Notes: a model not told the origin generated them from the sequence alone. Positions 38,419-52,856 are shown, counted from the first letter of the stretch. The stretch is 64,000 nucleotides of DNA from Aphidius gifuensis (GCF_014905175.1 NC_057788.1:6820001-6884000); one strand, 5' to 3'. Program-made: numbers and translations.

Positions 38419-38523
38419 CTTGTCAAATTTGTCAACAGCACGAACCGGACCCCAGAATGATCCTGCCACAATTACGAAAGTTGTACAAGACACGACGCTT
38501 TCTTTCTCATCCAACTTTACCAT
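38419..38523 (-). other. Candidate coding exon, minus strand
   Basis: An ATG at 38523-38521 opens 35 codons starting MVKLDEKESVVSCTTFVI. They end exactly at a GACAAG/GTACGC donor, leaving phase 0. The frame stays open past the donor to 38260. Composition is high-complexity, unlike most shadow frames here. No family is recognised and no partner exon was found, so it may instead be a regulatory island. Confidence 0.2.
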
Positions 38524-39795
38524 ATATATTTGTTATATTTTATAAATCAATAAATAAAAAAAAACAAATACATATACATTGTAAAATAATTGAAAATATC
38601 AGGAGAATTTATTTCTTGCCTGAAGCTACTAACTGCGACACTTGAATTTATAATTTTTTTAAAAAAATATAATAATAATGCAATACCCAAGCTGAATTTC
38701 AGCTGAATATAAAATAACAGCTGTTTCTTTTTTTATTTTTTTTTTTCGCATCAACAATTTTATTGTGACGTTCTCTTGATAAAAATAAAAAATAAAAATG
38801 ATTATCTCGAAGCCAGTTTACATAAGAGGCTGGGCTGATATGACCCCTAAGCGAGATCAACGCGTTGAAGAAACAAGAAAGTCGATAAAAAATTAACAAC
38901 AATAATAAAAAAAAAAAGGATGAAAAATTGCGATTTTACAGTGAACGTGTGGATATGGGAACGACAAGTGTGAGCCTCTTGATTTTTTTAAATAAATTTT
39001 TTTTTTTATGAATAGATGCACTTCAGTCAGTCTCCACTGTTCATCTTCATGGGGTTAATGGGGTTTAAGGAAAATTGCCTCGCACCTATATGGCTATATG
39101 TGTAATATATCTAAAGAGCATTTCATGACGAGCAAAATGAAAAAATAAAAATAAAAAAAAACTAAAAATGGGGTGAAAAGTCATCGTGACTTTGCACAAA
39201 AGTTATAAAGAAATTATTATATATATACTCTTTGTGTTTACACATTTTTTTTTTTAAATGTATCGTTTGTTTGTTGATTGTAATTATTGAAAAAAAAAAG
39301 AATATAAATTGAGTTTTTGTCATTCAAGTTGTGATGCTTGATATGATAGAAGTTCCTCTTCAGTTATCAATAAAAGAGAGAGTAAAAAATAATAGACTGA
39401 TAAGACTGTTGTTCAAATTATAAATGATAAAACTTTTAAAAGAAAAAAAAATTAAATTAGATTTTATCTAGATATAAATAAAGTACCCAGGTATAACTGA
39501 AGGTTTACTCTGAATTGCTGATATTTGTATAAATAAATTTAAAGAAAAATTTGTAGAAAAAAAAAAAGATAAATATCTTAATTGCATAATTGACATTTCC
39601 AAGGATAATAGATTTTGGTAAAAGTTATAGCCCGAGTAAAGTATAGATTATGATTGTTTGCGTCCAGTTAAAAAACAAACAACCTGTAACAAACTAACAT
39701 TAGCAGGTTCAACGGGGTTAACCTTGAGAGTATGATTAGAAAGCAAAAGGTTGATCCCTCTTGTTTGCGCACCACATCACGACTCTTCGTCATTT

Positions 39796-39948
39796 ATCGA
39801 TCGATCGATACCGTTCCCAACTTTGTGTATATATATACACAACCAATAGACAAAAGAATTTTACAAATAATCATTCAACAATGCAATAAAAAATAAAAAA
39901 AAATATTAACATAAAACAATTCAAGGTAATTATACATCGATATCGATA
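39796..39948. promoter_or_regulatory. Cluster of CGATA/TATCGATA sites, possible boundary or promoter element
   Basis: A TATCGATCGATCGATA palindromic tract (39795-39810) and a CATCGATATCGATA block containing TATCGATA at 39941-39948 lie within 155 bp. In Drosophila TATCGATA is the DRE bound by DREF, and clustered CGATA is bound by the insulator protein BEAF-32. Position about 4.8 kb beyond the receptor gene's poly(A) site would suit a domain boundary. The assignment is by motif only. Confidence 0.3.
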
Positions 39949-42189
39949 AATATTTTCATTAACTTATTGATGCAATATTTTACGATTGAAGGTTTAAATT
40001 TTAAACACAATCGAACGACATGATTTCAATGGATTTATTTATTTATATATGTATATTTATGGTATATGGCGTGATATACAGATTATTATCGTTCGAAAAC
40101 TTGCGACGCCTCTACTTCGGTTACATTCCATTCTTGAAAAAAATAAAAAATATATATTATTTTTATTTTTTTTTTATTTCTTTTCTTTTCGTACGAACAG
40201 GTCAGAAGAATATAATCAAACTTTACAATCTTTTAAAAACTAAATTCACTGTAATGTTCGATCGATATGGGAAAAACAAATAAGAAGATTCACAAAGTCA
40301 CGTTTTTCTGAGGGCAGTTATTTGCTGTGTCGTATAATTTCACTTATATACTGAAATATATTTAAACCATTATGGTGATAATATTATATTTTATCATATC
40401 ATTTATTTATTTTCACACTTTAATTTTAAAAAAAATTCATTATTGTTGCTTGGAATAAAAATTATTCCACACGTAAATTCTTTGAAGTTTTTAAGGGTAA
40501 AAATTTTATCATCAACAGAGGGTTGAATTTATTTTTTGAAACAATATACAATTAGTGCTATTAAATTGTAATATAACAGAGAGATTGTTGCCAGTCTTGT
40601 ATATGAAAAAAAAATTGATTAAATCAAGAAAAACATTTGCTATATTGAAACAAAAAAAGGAGCAGTTTTCTCTGTGTCAATTGAACGTGTTAGACAAAAA
40701 AAAAAAAGTAAACAAATAAATATAATAAAAATAAAACTACACAGATCTTGTTATTAAAAACACGATTTATGTTTCAGCACCACAATGATTTGATCAGATG
40801 GTGACAGAGCATAAGATGTTTCATACCAAGTGTGTCATGCATTTTATTCAACTGTTATCCTGATGATATACATCAGTCTACCTTGCTATATAATTCCAGA
40901 AAATTTTCACGTAAATTAAAACCTATGAGCAAAATTGTCTTATCAAAGAATCATTAATTAAAATTTATAACATCAACAATTTAATTATATAATTAAATTT
41001 ACTCTGAATTAGAAAAAGATAATAAAAAAAAAAAAATAATAATAATTATGACAATTGCATACTTGAAGATCCAACAAATGCAAAACCTGATATTTTTATT
41101 TTTTTTTAATGATTTTTTTTTTATAAACAACTTGATTATAAATTCCATAAATAATATAACCAATCTATCAATGAATATTAATTTTTTAATAATTCAATGT
41201 TGCATGAAAAAAATTAATCAATTAATTATCAACAAAGTAAATAACCAATCATCTCAAACAACTTGAAAAAGATACAATGTTAATTCCAAAAAAAAAAAAA
41301 AGCTCAACTCAACAATTTAAATTTTAATTAATAAATTAAAAATTGCATATAGGCAAGTTAATTTGGTGTTTTAAAAAGTATTAAATTACTCGTCAAATGT
41401 CATTGCTAGAAATAACATATGGTTGTCAACAGTGTGATGGCAATACATGAACATTGAACATGCTTGAAAGTATAAGGCTCGCGCCAAAGCTCACCAAGTT
41501 TTACAATATGCAGCACAATTATACATTACTTGGTATAATACATAACATTAATTTATGACTTAAACCAGGACCTGATGTGTGAGCGCGTGTGCATACAGCT
41601 GCGTGGGCGCTATATATATATACATATAAATTTTTTTTTTTAATTTTTTAATTTTATATATATGCATTTGTGAGACTTGAAACATTTCTCTGGTTCACCT
41701 CGCGTTTCGTTGCCGCGCGTGTTCGTTATTTGTACCCACGTAAGAGGATTCACCTCGTCCATGATACCTTGGCGATTAATAACCAACGTTGTTTCGTATA
41801 AATTAATGCATTTAATTCTCATATGAAAAATTATTATTTACCAACACAAAATTTAAACATTCACATGTTTATTAATATATACACATATACAACCATGCTA
41901 TCATCATCAACATCTGATAAAGTGATGATGAGTTTCTCTCAAGTTCAAATGTTACATTTAAAGCTTATGAATATTTCTGATTGACAGGGTGTTGACAGTC
42001 TTAATGACATTCAGCATGGGTGGCCTCGATTGACTAAGAAAATATATATAAATATTTTTCTTCAATTATATATTTTTTTTATCTGTCATTTTTTTTTTTT
42101 TTTTTTTACTTGTTGATATTTTTTTAATATTTTTATTTTGTCATTTGTAGATGGTTACTTTCGAATCCTCATACTTGAGTGTTTGTATA

Positions 42190-42204
42190 TGTGTGTGTGT
42201 GTGT
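42190..42204 (+). repeat. (TG)n microsatellite
   Basis: Uninterrupted TG repeat of about 15 nt in A/T-rich DNA. No associated gene is seen. Confidence 0.8.
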
Positions 42205-44520
42205 ATTATTTCGTGATGAATTAATGTTATTACCTTGTTCGATTTCACAAGACAATGATGATCTGATTGGTCCATATGATTCGTTCCAGTTTCGTCGATT
42301 ACAAATGGTTGCTCACGTCTGATGATGGTCCTCGTGTAAAAAAGATTGAGGATGGGATGTATATAATATATAGAAGGCAAAAGAGCAGTCGATTATTAAC
42401 GTTCAGCACGCGGAGCTTGTGTTCTCGTTCGCGTAAAACTTTTTAAAAAATATTTCCCCCTCATGGTAGATTAAATAAAACGATAAAAATAATAATATAA
42501 TAATGAAAATAAAAAAAGTCGTTAAAATTATCAAGCAAGATGGTAATAAAAATTCAATGTTGATGCGTGTGGTTTTAATTGCCATCAATTTCGTGTCAGA
42601 CACTCGCAAGACTATAGAATTTTGTGTTAAAAATTTTGATATTTGGGTATATCAACCTCTGTGATGCTATTAAAACTAACTTGTTGATATTGCGTCACTT
42701 TTTTTAACTCGCGTAATTTTTATATTGCATGCTATGTAGAAGAGATGTTGCAAAAAATAATAAATAAAATATATATAAGTAAAAAAAAAAATAAGATAAT
42801 GAAAAAGAAGATAAGGAAGTTGAGTGTCTAAACGACCTCGTAGTTGACAACACACACAGTCTGGAAGACATTCTTTTTTTTTTTTTTTTTTTTCATTTGT
42901 ATTTTCTGTCGTTCACAAAGTTCCATACTTCCATTCACAGTAGCTTTCAAAGATTTACATTAAACTTGTTCGGCTCAGCAAGCATTTATTTAACAAGCAT
43001 AAATACAAAAGATTATATATTATCAAATAATCTCAATATATACTTGGATCCATTGATGGCATTGATCCCACATTGACGATTATAATACTTGATTTTTCAT
43101 TTTTAAAAAACCCTTTTAATTCGAACATTTTTTTTCTATTAAATTGATGATATTTTAAGGTTTGTAAATATACAGTTTTCTTGTACCTATATATTCATAT
43201 CATGAGGGTGACGTTGTTGGATAAATCTCACGGATAGATTTCAAATGAGAGGAAGAAGAAAAAATAAAAAAATATATATATAAATAAAAAATTAAATGAA
43301 TAAAAAAATAAATAAATAAAATAAAAATGAAAACAGAGGAGAATAAGTCGACAGAGTGAGGCCAAGGGAATCTTGATAGCATTCGGATAAATACACGAGT
43401 TGGTTGGAAGTGAAGGATCAGTGATGGGACTCACGTTCCTATAAAACATTTACATGCGACCTATTGTCTTCAAGTTCCTTCAAGCTATAACTTCTTTTTT
43501 TTTTTTTTCCTTTCACATTAAATAGGAAAAAAAAAAAAAACTGCTCTTGAATTTATAAAATTAATGCCTTCTTCATTGATCGTGTTGAAAGCCTTCGTCA
43601 TGTTGGTTTTTTTCTTAGAATTTTTTTAATTTTATCATATGATTAACTACTGAATTTTCATGATAATTTATAAATAAAATTATTGATTATTACTTTGATT
43701 ATCAAGCCAAAATTATTTAGAAAAATAAAAATTATATTGATCAATTATCTTCAAGGATTTTATAAATTTTCTTGTTGGCTGAATGAAAATAAAAAAGCTC
43801 AACTTAAATGAACGCGTGCAGATGACACATATGGATTTTTGAAAAATATAAAAAGCTGTTTTTGTTGTTGTTTTTTTTTTTTTTTAAATAAATAAGGGAA
43901 AAAATTAAGAAAGGACATGTTTGAATATGATAAAATCAAATTCTGTGTTACACGGGGCTGTGTGCTACGTGAGTGACAGGTCTTGGTTTGAGCTCACAGC
44001 CTCTTCGCACACTGAAACTCTGCGGGAAGCAAGATAAAAGGAGTTCGCGGCAAGCATATAACAAGGTGCCTCTTACATTGCGCCAACTTTACGTTGTTAC
44101 TTGCTGACAAGAGTGAGTGGATAAATTGTACTCTATTTTCAAATAAATATAAAAAAATAATATATATAAATTTTTTAAACTTAACATATAAATATTTCCA
44201 ACAAATTTTATATATGAAAATTAAAATTAATGTAATAAACAAGACACTGTTGATCTTTGATACTGCATAAAAATGCGTAAGCTCAGTTGCTATATTATCA
44301 ACTACCTGATAATCTTAAAATTAAAAACGAATTAATTTTTTTAAAAAAGAAAATAATCGTTTTTTTTTTTAATCATATCAATGTGAAGTTTAATGGAAGA
44401 AAAATGAATTTAAAAAAAAAGAATCGATGCTCTTAATGTTCATGGTAATAACGAAATAACCAAAAGATTTTAGTTTCGATTGGTGGGCACGATATTTTCT
44501 TATCTAACCCTTTCTTTTTC

Positions 44521-45254
44521 ATGAATCTCCGATGTAACATTTGCGAATCAACCAGAGCGCGATCACGTCCATTAAAGGTGAGAAGAGGTTTACGCCTTCT
44601 TTCACGTCCATTAGCTACGCTTTTTTTTTTTTCATTTATATATTTTAAATATATTATTTTTATTTTATTTATAAAACAAGAATGTACTGAGTTGAATCAA
44701 TCAAGATAAGAACAGGTCATTCAAAAATATCCCATCAACGTATACTCATTTTATGACAAACTTAAAAAATAATTATACGGATATATTTCTTAATTTTTTT
44801 CCCAAAGAATTTGCAAGAATTTCATATACAATTAGAATTAAATTAAATTGGTAATTAAATAACATAAAAATAATTATTGAGATAATTTTTCTCTTAAAAT
44901 TGTCACTATAATCAATTGATTTATTTGCCAATTTTTTTTTTCTCATTTAAAACGTTAAATATCATTTTATATTGGTGTTATATTTTTATGAATATAATTG
45001 CGAGTTAATTGATAATTTTTTTCATTTAAACGAAGAATAAATTAAGTATATTTTAAATGAAATTTAATTATTTTTTTCAAAGGAGATTTTGTTGATGATA
45101 TATTTAAATATCAACAAGTGTTTTGTAAAGTTGTTTTTAAAGTGTATTATTTTTTTTTTTGTTAGACATGGACTTTGCACAATTTAATTGTGCTCAGGAT
45201 CATCAGAGCAAATTTATAATGAATGAGATTTTTGGCCTCACACCTCGACACCAA
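44521..45254 (+). other. Candidate start of a second plus-strand gene (two exons)
   Basis: A stretch ending at 44577 has a consensus donor TTAAAG/GTGAGAAG. An acceptor after a long T-run (TTTGTTAG, AG at 45164-45165) opens a second exon, 45166-45254, with a CACCAA/GTGAGC donor. In the second exon an ATG at 45168 opens 29 codons, starting MDFAQFNCAQDHQSKF and ending in phase 0 at the donor. The segment FIMNEIFGL resembles the eh1 Groucho-binding motif found near the N-terminus of many homeodomain and other repressors. The first part could be a 5'UTR; its own ATG frame (44521) would close soon after splicing. Later exons were not found in the window. No orthologue is recognised. Confidence 0.3.
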
Positions 45255-48200
45255 GTGAGCTCTATCATTTCTTCATGCATATATACCAACTGGTGTCACC
45301 TCACATGCATTGTATATAATTTTTTATTTTATTTTTCTCAACACAATATACTCTCGCGCCTCATCATTATCCTTGGCGATGATTACAATTATTATTCGAT
45401 CATCCAATAATCATGTCCCGTACAACGTAATAGTTATTCGTACGACGATTGCAATCGATGATCACGTCCGCACGCGTTTGAATCTCTTGTTTTTTTTTTT
45501 TTTTTTTCGTAAAAAAATAACCGTCTTTTATATATTACACACATATAAATTATATTTTAAAAAATCTAGATTCTTATATATACTGTGAAAAAAAAAAAAA
45601 AAAAACAGAAAAAGTTTATAAAGAAATTGGAAAGAAAATGTTAAAGAAAAAAAATTGAAACTCAAGTGTTGAATTATTTGATAACCATGCAATTTAATTC
45701 AATATATAATATAAAAAAAAATAAATAAAATACTTAAAAAAATTGATAGCTATTTGTTCAATAGATATAATGGAAGTACAATTTTCACTATGTCTATTGA
45801 ACACATCATATTATCAAGAATTTTGATTATCAAGATCAAAATACACATAGATATATATCTTTTTATATATATAGCCAGTTATATGTCTTGTATGAAACGG
45901 TTTAATATACACAGTCAAGACGTGAGTTGAGTAACATCCCACGGGTATCGAGAGATTGTTAATAATAAAAATAAAATAAATATATAAAGTGAGAATGATA
46001 AAAGCGTGCAAGAATTGAATTGTTTTTTATATTTTTTACTATTGAGGGGGTAAATTAGGAAGGATAATAATAAAACAAAAAGCAAAAAAAAAAAAGGTGG
46101 CAAAAGGGTATAGACAACGGTATATTTTCCTATACTCATTGTCGATTTATCAAACATCAAATCGATATAAATAAATATATGCATAGAGACTGCATATACT
46201 TTGATCTCTTTATGTATATAAATTGAATAAATATATTTATAAAACACATGTGTGTAAATATATAAAATAGTGGAATCCGGAAATTCAGAATCTTGAAGTT
46301 GGGTTGATGTAAATTGGCTCTCTAAGATTGGAAACTGTATGTCTGGTATCCATCCTATACATATATATGCAGGACCTTCATGTTGCAGTACTTGTTGTGC
46401 GAACATTGGACAAGGTGACGAGGCGTGCGAAAGTGCAAAACACACAACTCAGTGCGTTCTTCGACACAATTATAAAAATAATATAAATAAATAAATATAT
46501 TTACTATATATAAATTGTATAATAAAATAATTTAAATAATTTTTTTTATATATAAAATTACAAATATATTATTGGCCATATTATATAATAATTGAAATTT
46601 TGTTTTTATTTTGTTAAATAAATATTCTAATAGGCTATTAAATTTGATTTTATCGTAAAATGATGGAATAATAAAATGAACATTGAGTCTAATTACAGAA
46701 AATAATATGTACACTTGATAAATAAGATTGTAAGGTTGGGATGGCAACAAGTGGAATTATCCCATGGGTAATTCGTGTGACGATAATAAAGCGATGTCGT
46801 CATTTTACCGGTCACGATATAGTCGCACACGAATTGACTGCATATATACAGGTAAAAAAAATAATCATAATAATAAAAAGAAGACAAGTATAAGAAAAAG
46901 AAGACGATGAAGTAGAAGAATAAAAATATAAAAAAAAAAAAAAACTTTATATATGAATAAGAAAAAAAAATAAAATAACATGTAACGGTCACTATGAAGC
47001 GAGCAGCGACTGTACTCTGGACCATTCTAATATCAAGGACTCTCACAAAGCGACGATGGATGTTCGCTTGAGTATTATTACAGAGTGAGGAAGATGTAAA
47101 TATGTATTAAATTAGAGTGAGAAAAAGTCCAGATGAAGGAGTGAACAAGTAGGAAAAAAATAAACGGAGAATAGCGTCAGTCGACCTGTGACCTGGCACG
47201 ATGAAGCCCCAGAGAATATCTGACTCATGAAGCGTTGTTCCTGTCCTCCGTCAACAGGTTAACGCGATATCAGTACTTATATTCGCGAAATATACATCAT
47301 ATCACTTCATTTATTATCCATACCATCATCCAATATACGTATATCCAGTATACATAACAAGCAAATATATATTTTACTTTTTTTTTTCATTTTCTTTTTC
47401 ATATTCTCTTTTATTTAGTTTTTTTGTAATTAAATAATTCAAGGTAAATTTTTATAAATCACATTGGTTGGTGGTATTAACGATTATTTTCAAACTATCA
47501 TTATAAAATTTTGATATATTTATTCATCTAGTATTTTTATTTTTGTGAAGCTGTCAGAAAAAACATAAAAAAAATAACAGATCATTTTATTAAATATTCA
47601 ACTGGTCTAAATTTGATTATAATTGACGAAATAAAAAATTATAAAATTTATCATTTAAAGCACTTTGAAAGTTAATATAATTTTCATCATTTCAAGGATT
47701 CAAAAATTTTTAATATTCATGGTTCAAGGCTTCATGTAAATAACAGTTTCTTAACTGAATTATCTAATTAGAAATTTTTTAATTTTATTAATAATTGTTG
47801 TAATTATATCACTGATAATAATGACTACTTTTTTTATACTTAGTAAATTGAATTTTTCTATATTGATAGGGGAAACTTGGGTATAATTTTTATACGGATA
47901 TATCAGTCAAATATGAGAATCATTCAAGGTCAATGATTTTGTATATATATTTATGGATAATCGATTTTATTACTATATAAATCTTTTGTTACATTGAATG
48001 ACTATGAATTTATTATTTAATATATTATTTATTCATCTCTACTTGAGACACGTCAATCATTTAAAAAATTGTTTGCTGAGAATCATCAATTAATAGCAGA
48101 AAATTATAACAATAATTTTTTTTTTTTTTCACTGCATCATTTATTAATATACATATATTAACATAAAATTTAATTTTGATATTTGCGTTTATGTATATAT

Positions 48201-49353
48201 ATGTTTTCTGTGTTAAGACGATTTCGTAGTAAACACGATGATATTGCACAATATTGTCAGGTTAGGCGAGACCCAGTTCTCATCTATTAATGCGCAATTA
48301 CTGTGAAGAACAATGTGATTACTGGGCGCACGTTTAAATCGTTACGCGACTGCGAATTGCTTCCTTTCAAAATTTTTAACTCTCACTTGACACTGTCTCT
48401 CTCCTTCTATCTTTTTCTATTTATTTCTATTCATTGTACAAATTTAATTCTCCTTGAAAATATATTTGAAAAAATATTTAATATATTTTCAAAGTCATGA
48501 TGCCGACGTTTTTTTACAATATATTTTGTAAGGAGATTAAAAAAAAAAAAAAAACTGGATCGTTCGACTAGACCCCAAGTGATTATTTGATTATTAAGGC
48601 CCGTTAGAAAAAGCCCATAGGCATGACCGACATTGTGTTTCATCTCGTCAATCCTAAAACGCGTTTCATTCTACATAACGAGTTGGATCCTACTCGAGTT
48701 ATGTTATTGTTAAGTCTACCGATGTCTTTACACTTAAAATCGTCTATGTATTATTGATTAATCAACATACATCCTACAAAGCTATACATACGCCTCTTCC
48801 TTTTGCTTATAAAATTTTTTTATATCTTTTTTTTAACTCGATTTTTTTTTAACACAAGATGATAAACATATAATAACATATTTTTTTTTTTTTGGCTGCA
48901 TGGAAGTGTTAAATAATAAACGATCAATCAATATATTTATAAATATTTTCTGTAACATTGGTATTATATGATAATTTGTTGAATGTCAATGTTAATTATA
49001 AAAATATTCATTGAACATGAATGATGATAATAATGTTATATTTATTTTTAATTACCAAATTTATGGAAAAAGAAAAACAAGTTAATTTAAAATAAAAAAA
49101 AAAAAAGACAAAATAAATTATTGCAATAATTGAATTTAGAAAAAAAAATATAAATAAAGGAGAATTTATTGCTTGATTGTCGATAAATTGATGGATGAAT
49201 TGATGTAATTAATATATAAATCTATGGAGAATGTTGAAATGTCATTGTTAATTGCCGGTTGATGCCAAATGTGCGGTGGTTTGTCTGATATGTATATCCA
49301 CATATGGTGAGAGTGTCACATACTTTGAAAGGCGTATCCATTCACAAGCTCAC

Positions 49354-49510
49354 CTGTGATATCATTGTGTTTAAGTGTCTGTGTTTTATACAGCTCTACG
49401 GAAGTGCGTGCGTGACGAATACGTGAAACGCTTATTTGTGACACACCAGAGGATGATTTAAGTGTTCTGTCGTTAACTCGAGCATCTGGTGCACAAATCA
49501 CTCTATGCTT
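49354..49510 (-). other. Candidate coding exon, minus strand
   Basis: A 157-nt stretch between an AGCTTTAG acceptor and a perfect ATCACAG/GTGAGCTT donor is open in one frame for 52 codons, with a high-complexity, Ser/Arg/Thr-rich translation (part: SSSGVSQISVSRIRHARTS). It leaves phase 1. The acceptor has a poor pyrimidine tract. No family is recognised and no partner exon was identified. Confidence 0.22.
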
Positions 49511-52500
49511 CTAAAGCTATATACTATTAATTAAAAGCTATTTTTATTCTTCAATTGATTGCAGAAGTCAATTAAATATTTCATTTTTTTATTTCAAATT
49601 ATTATTGTTGTTTAATTTTTTTTTTAAAACAAAGTACGTTAAATGTTTTTGTTATACAATGAGAATTGAGTAACATCTTGAATTGGAATGCAAGTGCTTT
49701 CATGACAGGCTTTTTTTTTTTTTTTTTTGCATTGTATTTGTAACAAAAAAGTGGCATGGGAATTAGCAATGTGTACCAACTGGACATAATTGTGTGTAGA
49801 AGTTTTGTTCAATGGGACAATATATAAATTTACGAAATAAAAGTATTCATAGAAAAAATTTAAAGGTCAAGGTGTTAGAAATGTTTACTTTAAACATGAC
49901 TGTTGTATTTTGTAAAGAAATAATGATAGATTAAGTGATATGAAATGATGACAAGTGTACTACAATTGTTATATAAATATGTGTTGTAAAAGGATTAATA
50001 TTTTACGAAAGAAATAGAATTCAAATGTCATGACAGATAAATAGTAGAAAAAGATAGTATGAATGTTATATATACTTTGATGATCAGAAAATTATAGTTC
50101 AAGTACTGAATGTGTGAAATTAGACAAATTATTATTGAAATAACAAATATTTCTACAATTCTTTGGTAAAAATAATTTGTTTAGTTTGAAATGAGTTGCA
50201 GAAGAACTGAGTGAATTTTTGATTGATCGAAAAAAAGCTGTAGCAATTATTTTCATCAGGCTTTATGCAAAATAATTTTCTTTCTTTTTGAATTGGTCAA
50301 TATTTTCCCATATATACATAAAATCGTGTGTTAATTTTTTTATTCTATAACATTGGTTCGGTAAGCTACAACGATAGAAGATATTGTGGATAACACACCC
50401 TCTCGCGTGCCTTTGAGCTTCCATTCCTTGCAGATGCCGCAGATTAAAAAAAAATTTCAATTCTTTCTTATACAAAGTATAATCGAAAAAGCATATAGCA
50501 ACAATGAAAAAAATATAACAATAGAAAACATTTATATCTATAAAACAATATAAGAATGTGTCAGATATTGCAAAATTTTAAAATCGTCGCACGAAATCTA
50601 TTACGATTAACAAGTCAATGTAAAAAAAAAATAGCGGAAAAATTCAACAGATCAAGTTGAAGCAACTCGTCTCTATTATCTACTATAAAATTGAGACTTT
50701 CAATTGCATTGAATCTTTAAAGGATCTCTTGTGGCCACGAACTTTATCGATAAATAAAATTATTTTGAGTGGGAGTAAAATGCTATAGAACGGTAGCAAT
50801 CGATACGATCAAATCATGGACGACGATCAAGAGTAGTGCTCTCGATGCTGTGAACGACTTTCTCATGATCTTCCAGGCGAACTCCAGGCAAGATAAACGC
50901 GGGCGTCTTATTCACCTCTTGTTTAGTTTCTCAGGGTGGTGATCTTTATCAAACATTTAAATTTATTTGGGTGCTTTCAATGGATATCAAAATAAAAATA
51001 AAAAAAAAATTCTTTAACACTAATCTTTCGAAGCAAACATCTTATTTTATAATATAAGCTGCTAAAATAAATAAATTATTAATGTTAATTTATAATCTTT
51101 TTATTATGGATAGTTTCAAAAAGTCAAATCTTCTAAATGCGTAATTTTGCAGTTTTTTTTTTTATTTATTTTTTTGTCTATATGGGGCGATCGCGTGATG
51201 CTAATAGTTGCTTTAGAGTATTAATTTTGAAATAGCGGGAAACAAGACAAGATGAGTCGTGTGAACCAATCACTGCGTTTTACTGATTAAGCAAAAGCAC
51301 CAACAGTGACATTTAGCCTGTACTATCTGTCTAGTTTCAGGCCATCGGATATACGCGACGATCGCCATTCGCTTCTTCGTCGTCCATCTCTTTTTCTTTT
51401 TATTTATTTTTATTTTTTTTTTTGTGCTACAAGATTGTCGCATGCGGGAGCGGCTTAATGTCATGCGATTTTTATTGCATTACCTCTTACTTTTGAGCAT
51501 TTTGATCATTTATTTAATTATCTTTGGCTTTATATATTTTTTTTTTTAAATGAAAAACAATAAAAGAAAAAAAAAAAAAACCTGAGTGAATGTGTGAAAT
51601 GAATGGAATTGTAAAAATCATTCTTCCTGTGGGTAGTGTAGCGGCTATTGGACCGGATAGACACGCGCACGATCGGTCTTTCCCGATATGGCTATCTTCG
51701 TTACAAGTACCTTAACGCTTTTTAAAGGATGCGGGTGTGCAACAGTGCAAAGTTGATTTTAACCGGCTGATTATAAATTGCAAACTCTTTAAATGAAAAA
51801 TAAGTAAATATATAAATCGAATACAATAAAAATGGCTCGATCCTGCTGACAACAAAGGAATCACTTATATATATTTTTTTTTTATAATACGTATTTATAT
51901 TAGCTAGCACGCCCTCATACGGCGGCGTCGCTTAATTAACGATCAATAGCGCATGCGCTTAACGCCTTTGCTTCTTTACTCGTGTTTGTATTGATCGTGT
52001 GATTCGATATCATGAAACTCTTTACTTTAGATTCTTTTATTTTTGCCCATTCTTCTTTTCCATTTTGTTTTTCTTTATTTTATATCGTATGTGTGTTTTT
52101 TTTTTCTCTTCGTTTTTACTTATTTTCGCACGATCTTAGGCGCAATCTTTGCTCCTGGGATAACGGCATTGGGCCAATAAATTTTGGTATCACTATACTC
52201 GATCCCTCTTTCTTTTCCTTTTCTCCCCATACGTATTGCCTACACATTGAAAATACCACATGAAGCTCACCTAATTAAGCGACTTTGGCCAGTAATTACG
52301 GCCAATTAACGTCAAATAAGAACGCGCGTATAGATTCTAAGATGTTTTGGTACTTTGGCCTTTACTTTTATTTTATTCTCACTTTGCAAAGCTTTATATA
52401 TAAACTGGCCCTTACTTATAATTATTATTTTTTTTACATTACATTAATTATAATTTTATATTTTTTACATCTCTGTATATAACGAGTCACTAGAATTGCA

Positions 52501-52832
52501 ATTTTATATGATTTTTATTATATTTATTCATTTTCATTCAAATTGTATAAGATGTGTATATATAACCGGAAATTTAAAACAAAATAAAATATAAATTTAT
52601 ATTTATTTACTCGAACTTTTTACTCCTGTTATGGGTATAAATGAGCTGACACGTTTGCGCATTCGTGTCCCCAGCTGGGCAACTACTTGGCTCGGCTGAC
52701 CAATTACCTTCTTCATATATATTCATGGCAAAACAAGATCTGGTATATATGAAATATCGTTCGAAGATATATATATTTTATAATTTTTATGTTTTTTTTT
52801 ATCTGATTATTGTGAGAATAAAATCAGGCTAT

Positions 52833-52856
52833 ATGATGATGATGATGATGATGATG
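52833..52856 (+). repeat. (ATG)8 microsatellite
   Basis: Eight perfect ATG units in otherwise A/T-rich DNA. It is translated as a run of Met in one spurious frame and no coding use is supported. Confidence 0.9.

Larger units (their letters stand above)
36300..44460. other. Non-coding DNA right of the receptor gene
   Basis: No secure gene lies here. Islands of balanced composition occur near 36620-36720, 36890-36960, 37190-37390, 37620-37740, 38210-38530, 38930-39130, 39590-39840, 41390-41620, 41690-41800, 42820-43000, 43360-43460 and 43960-44110. The rest is A/T simple sequence. They are plausible distal regulatory elements of the receptor gene or of an unseen neighbour. Confidence 0.5.

Noticed and set aside
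45915..46445. 176-codon minus-strand frame
   Set aside because: It is made of Ile/Tyr/Phe/Ser-rich translation of TA-rich DNA, with no domain, no supporting splice sites and composition equal to the surrounding non-coding sequence.
52636..52760. TATAAAT and a CCCCAG acceptor-like site with a short open stretch
   Set aside because: The frame closes within about 25 codons and the donor (GTATAT) is weak; no further exon found.
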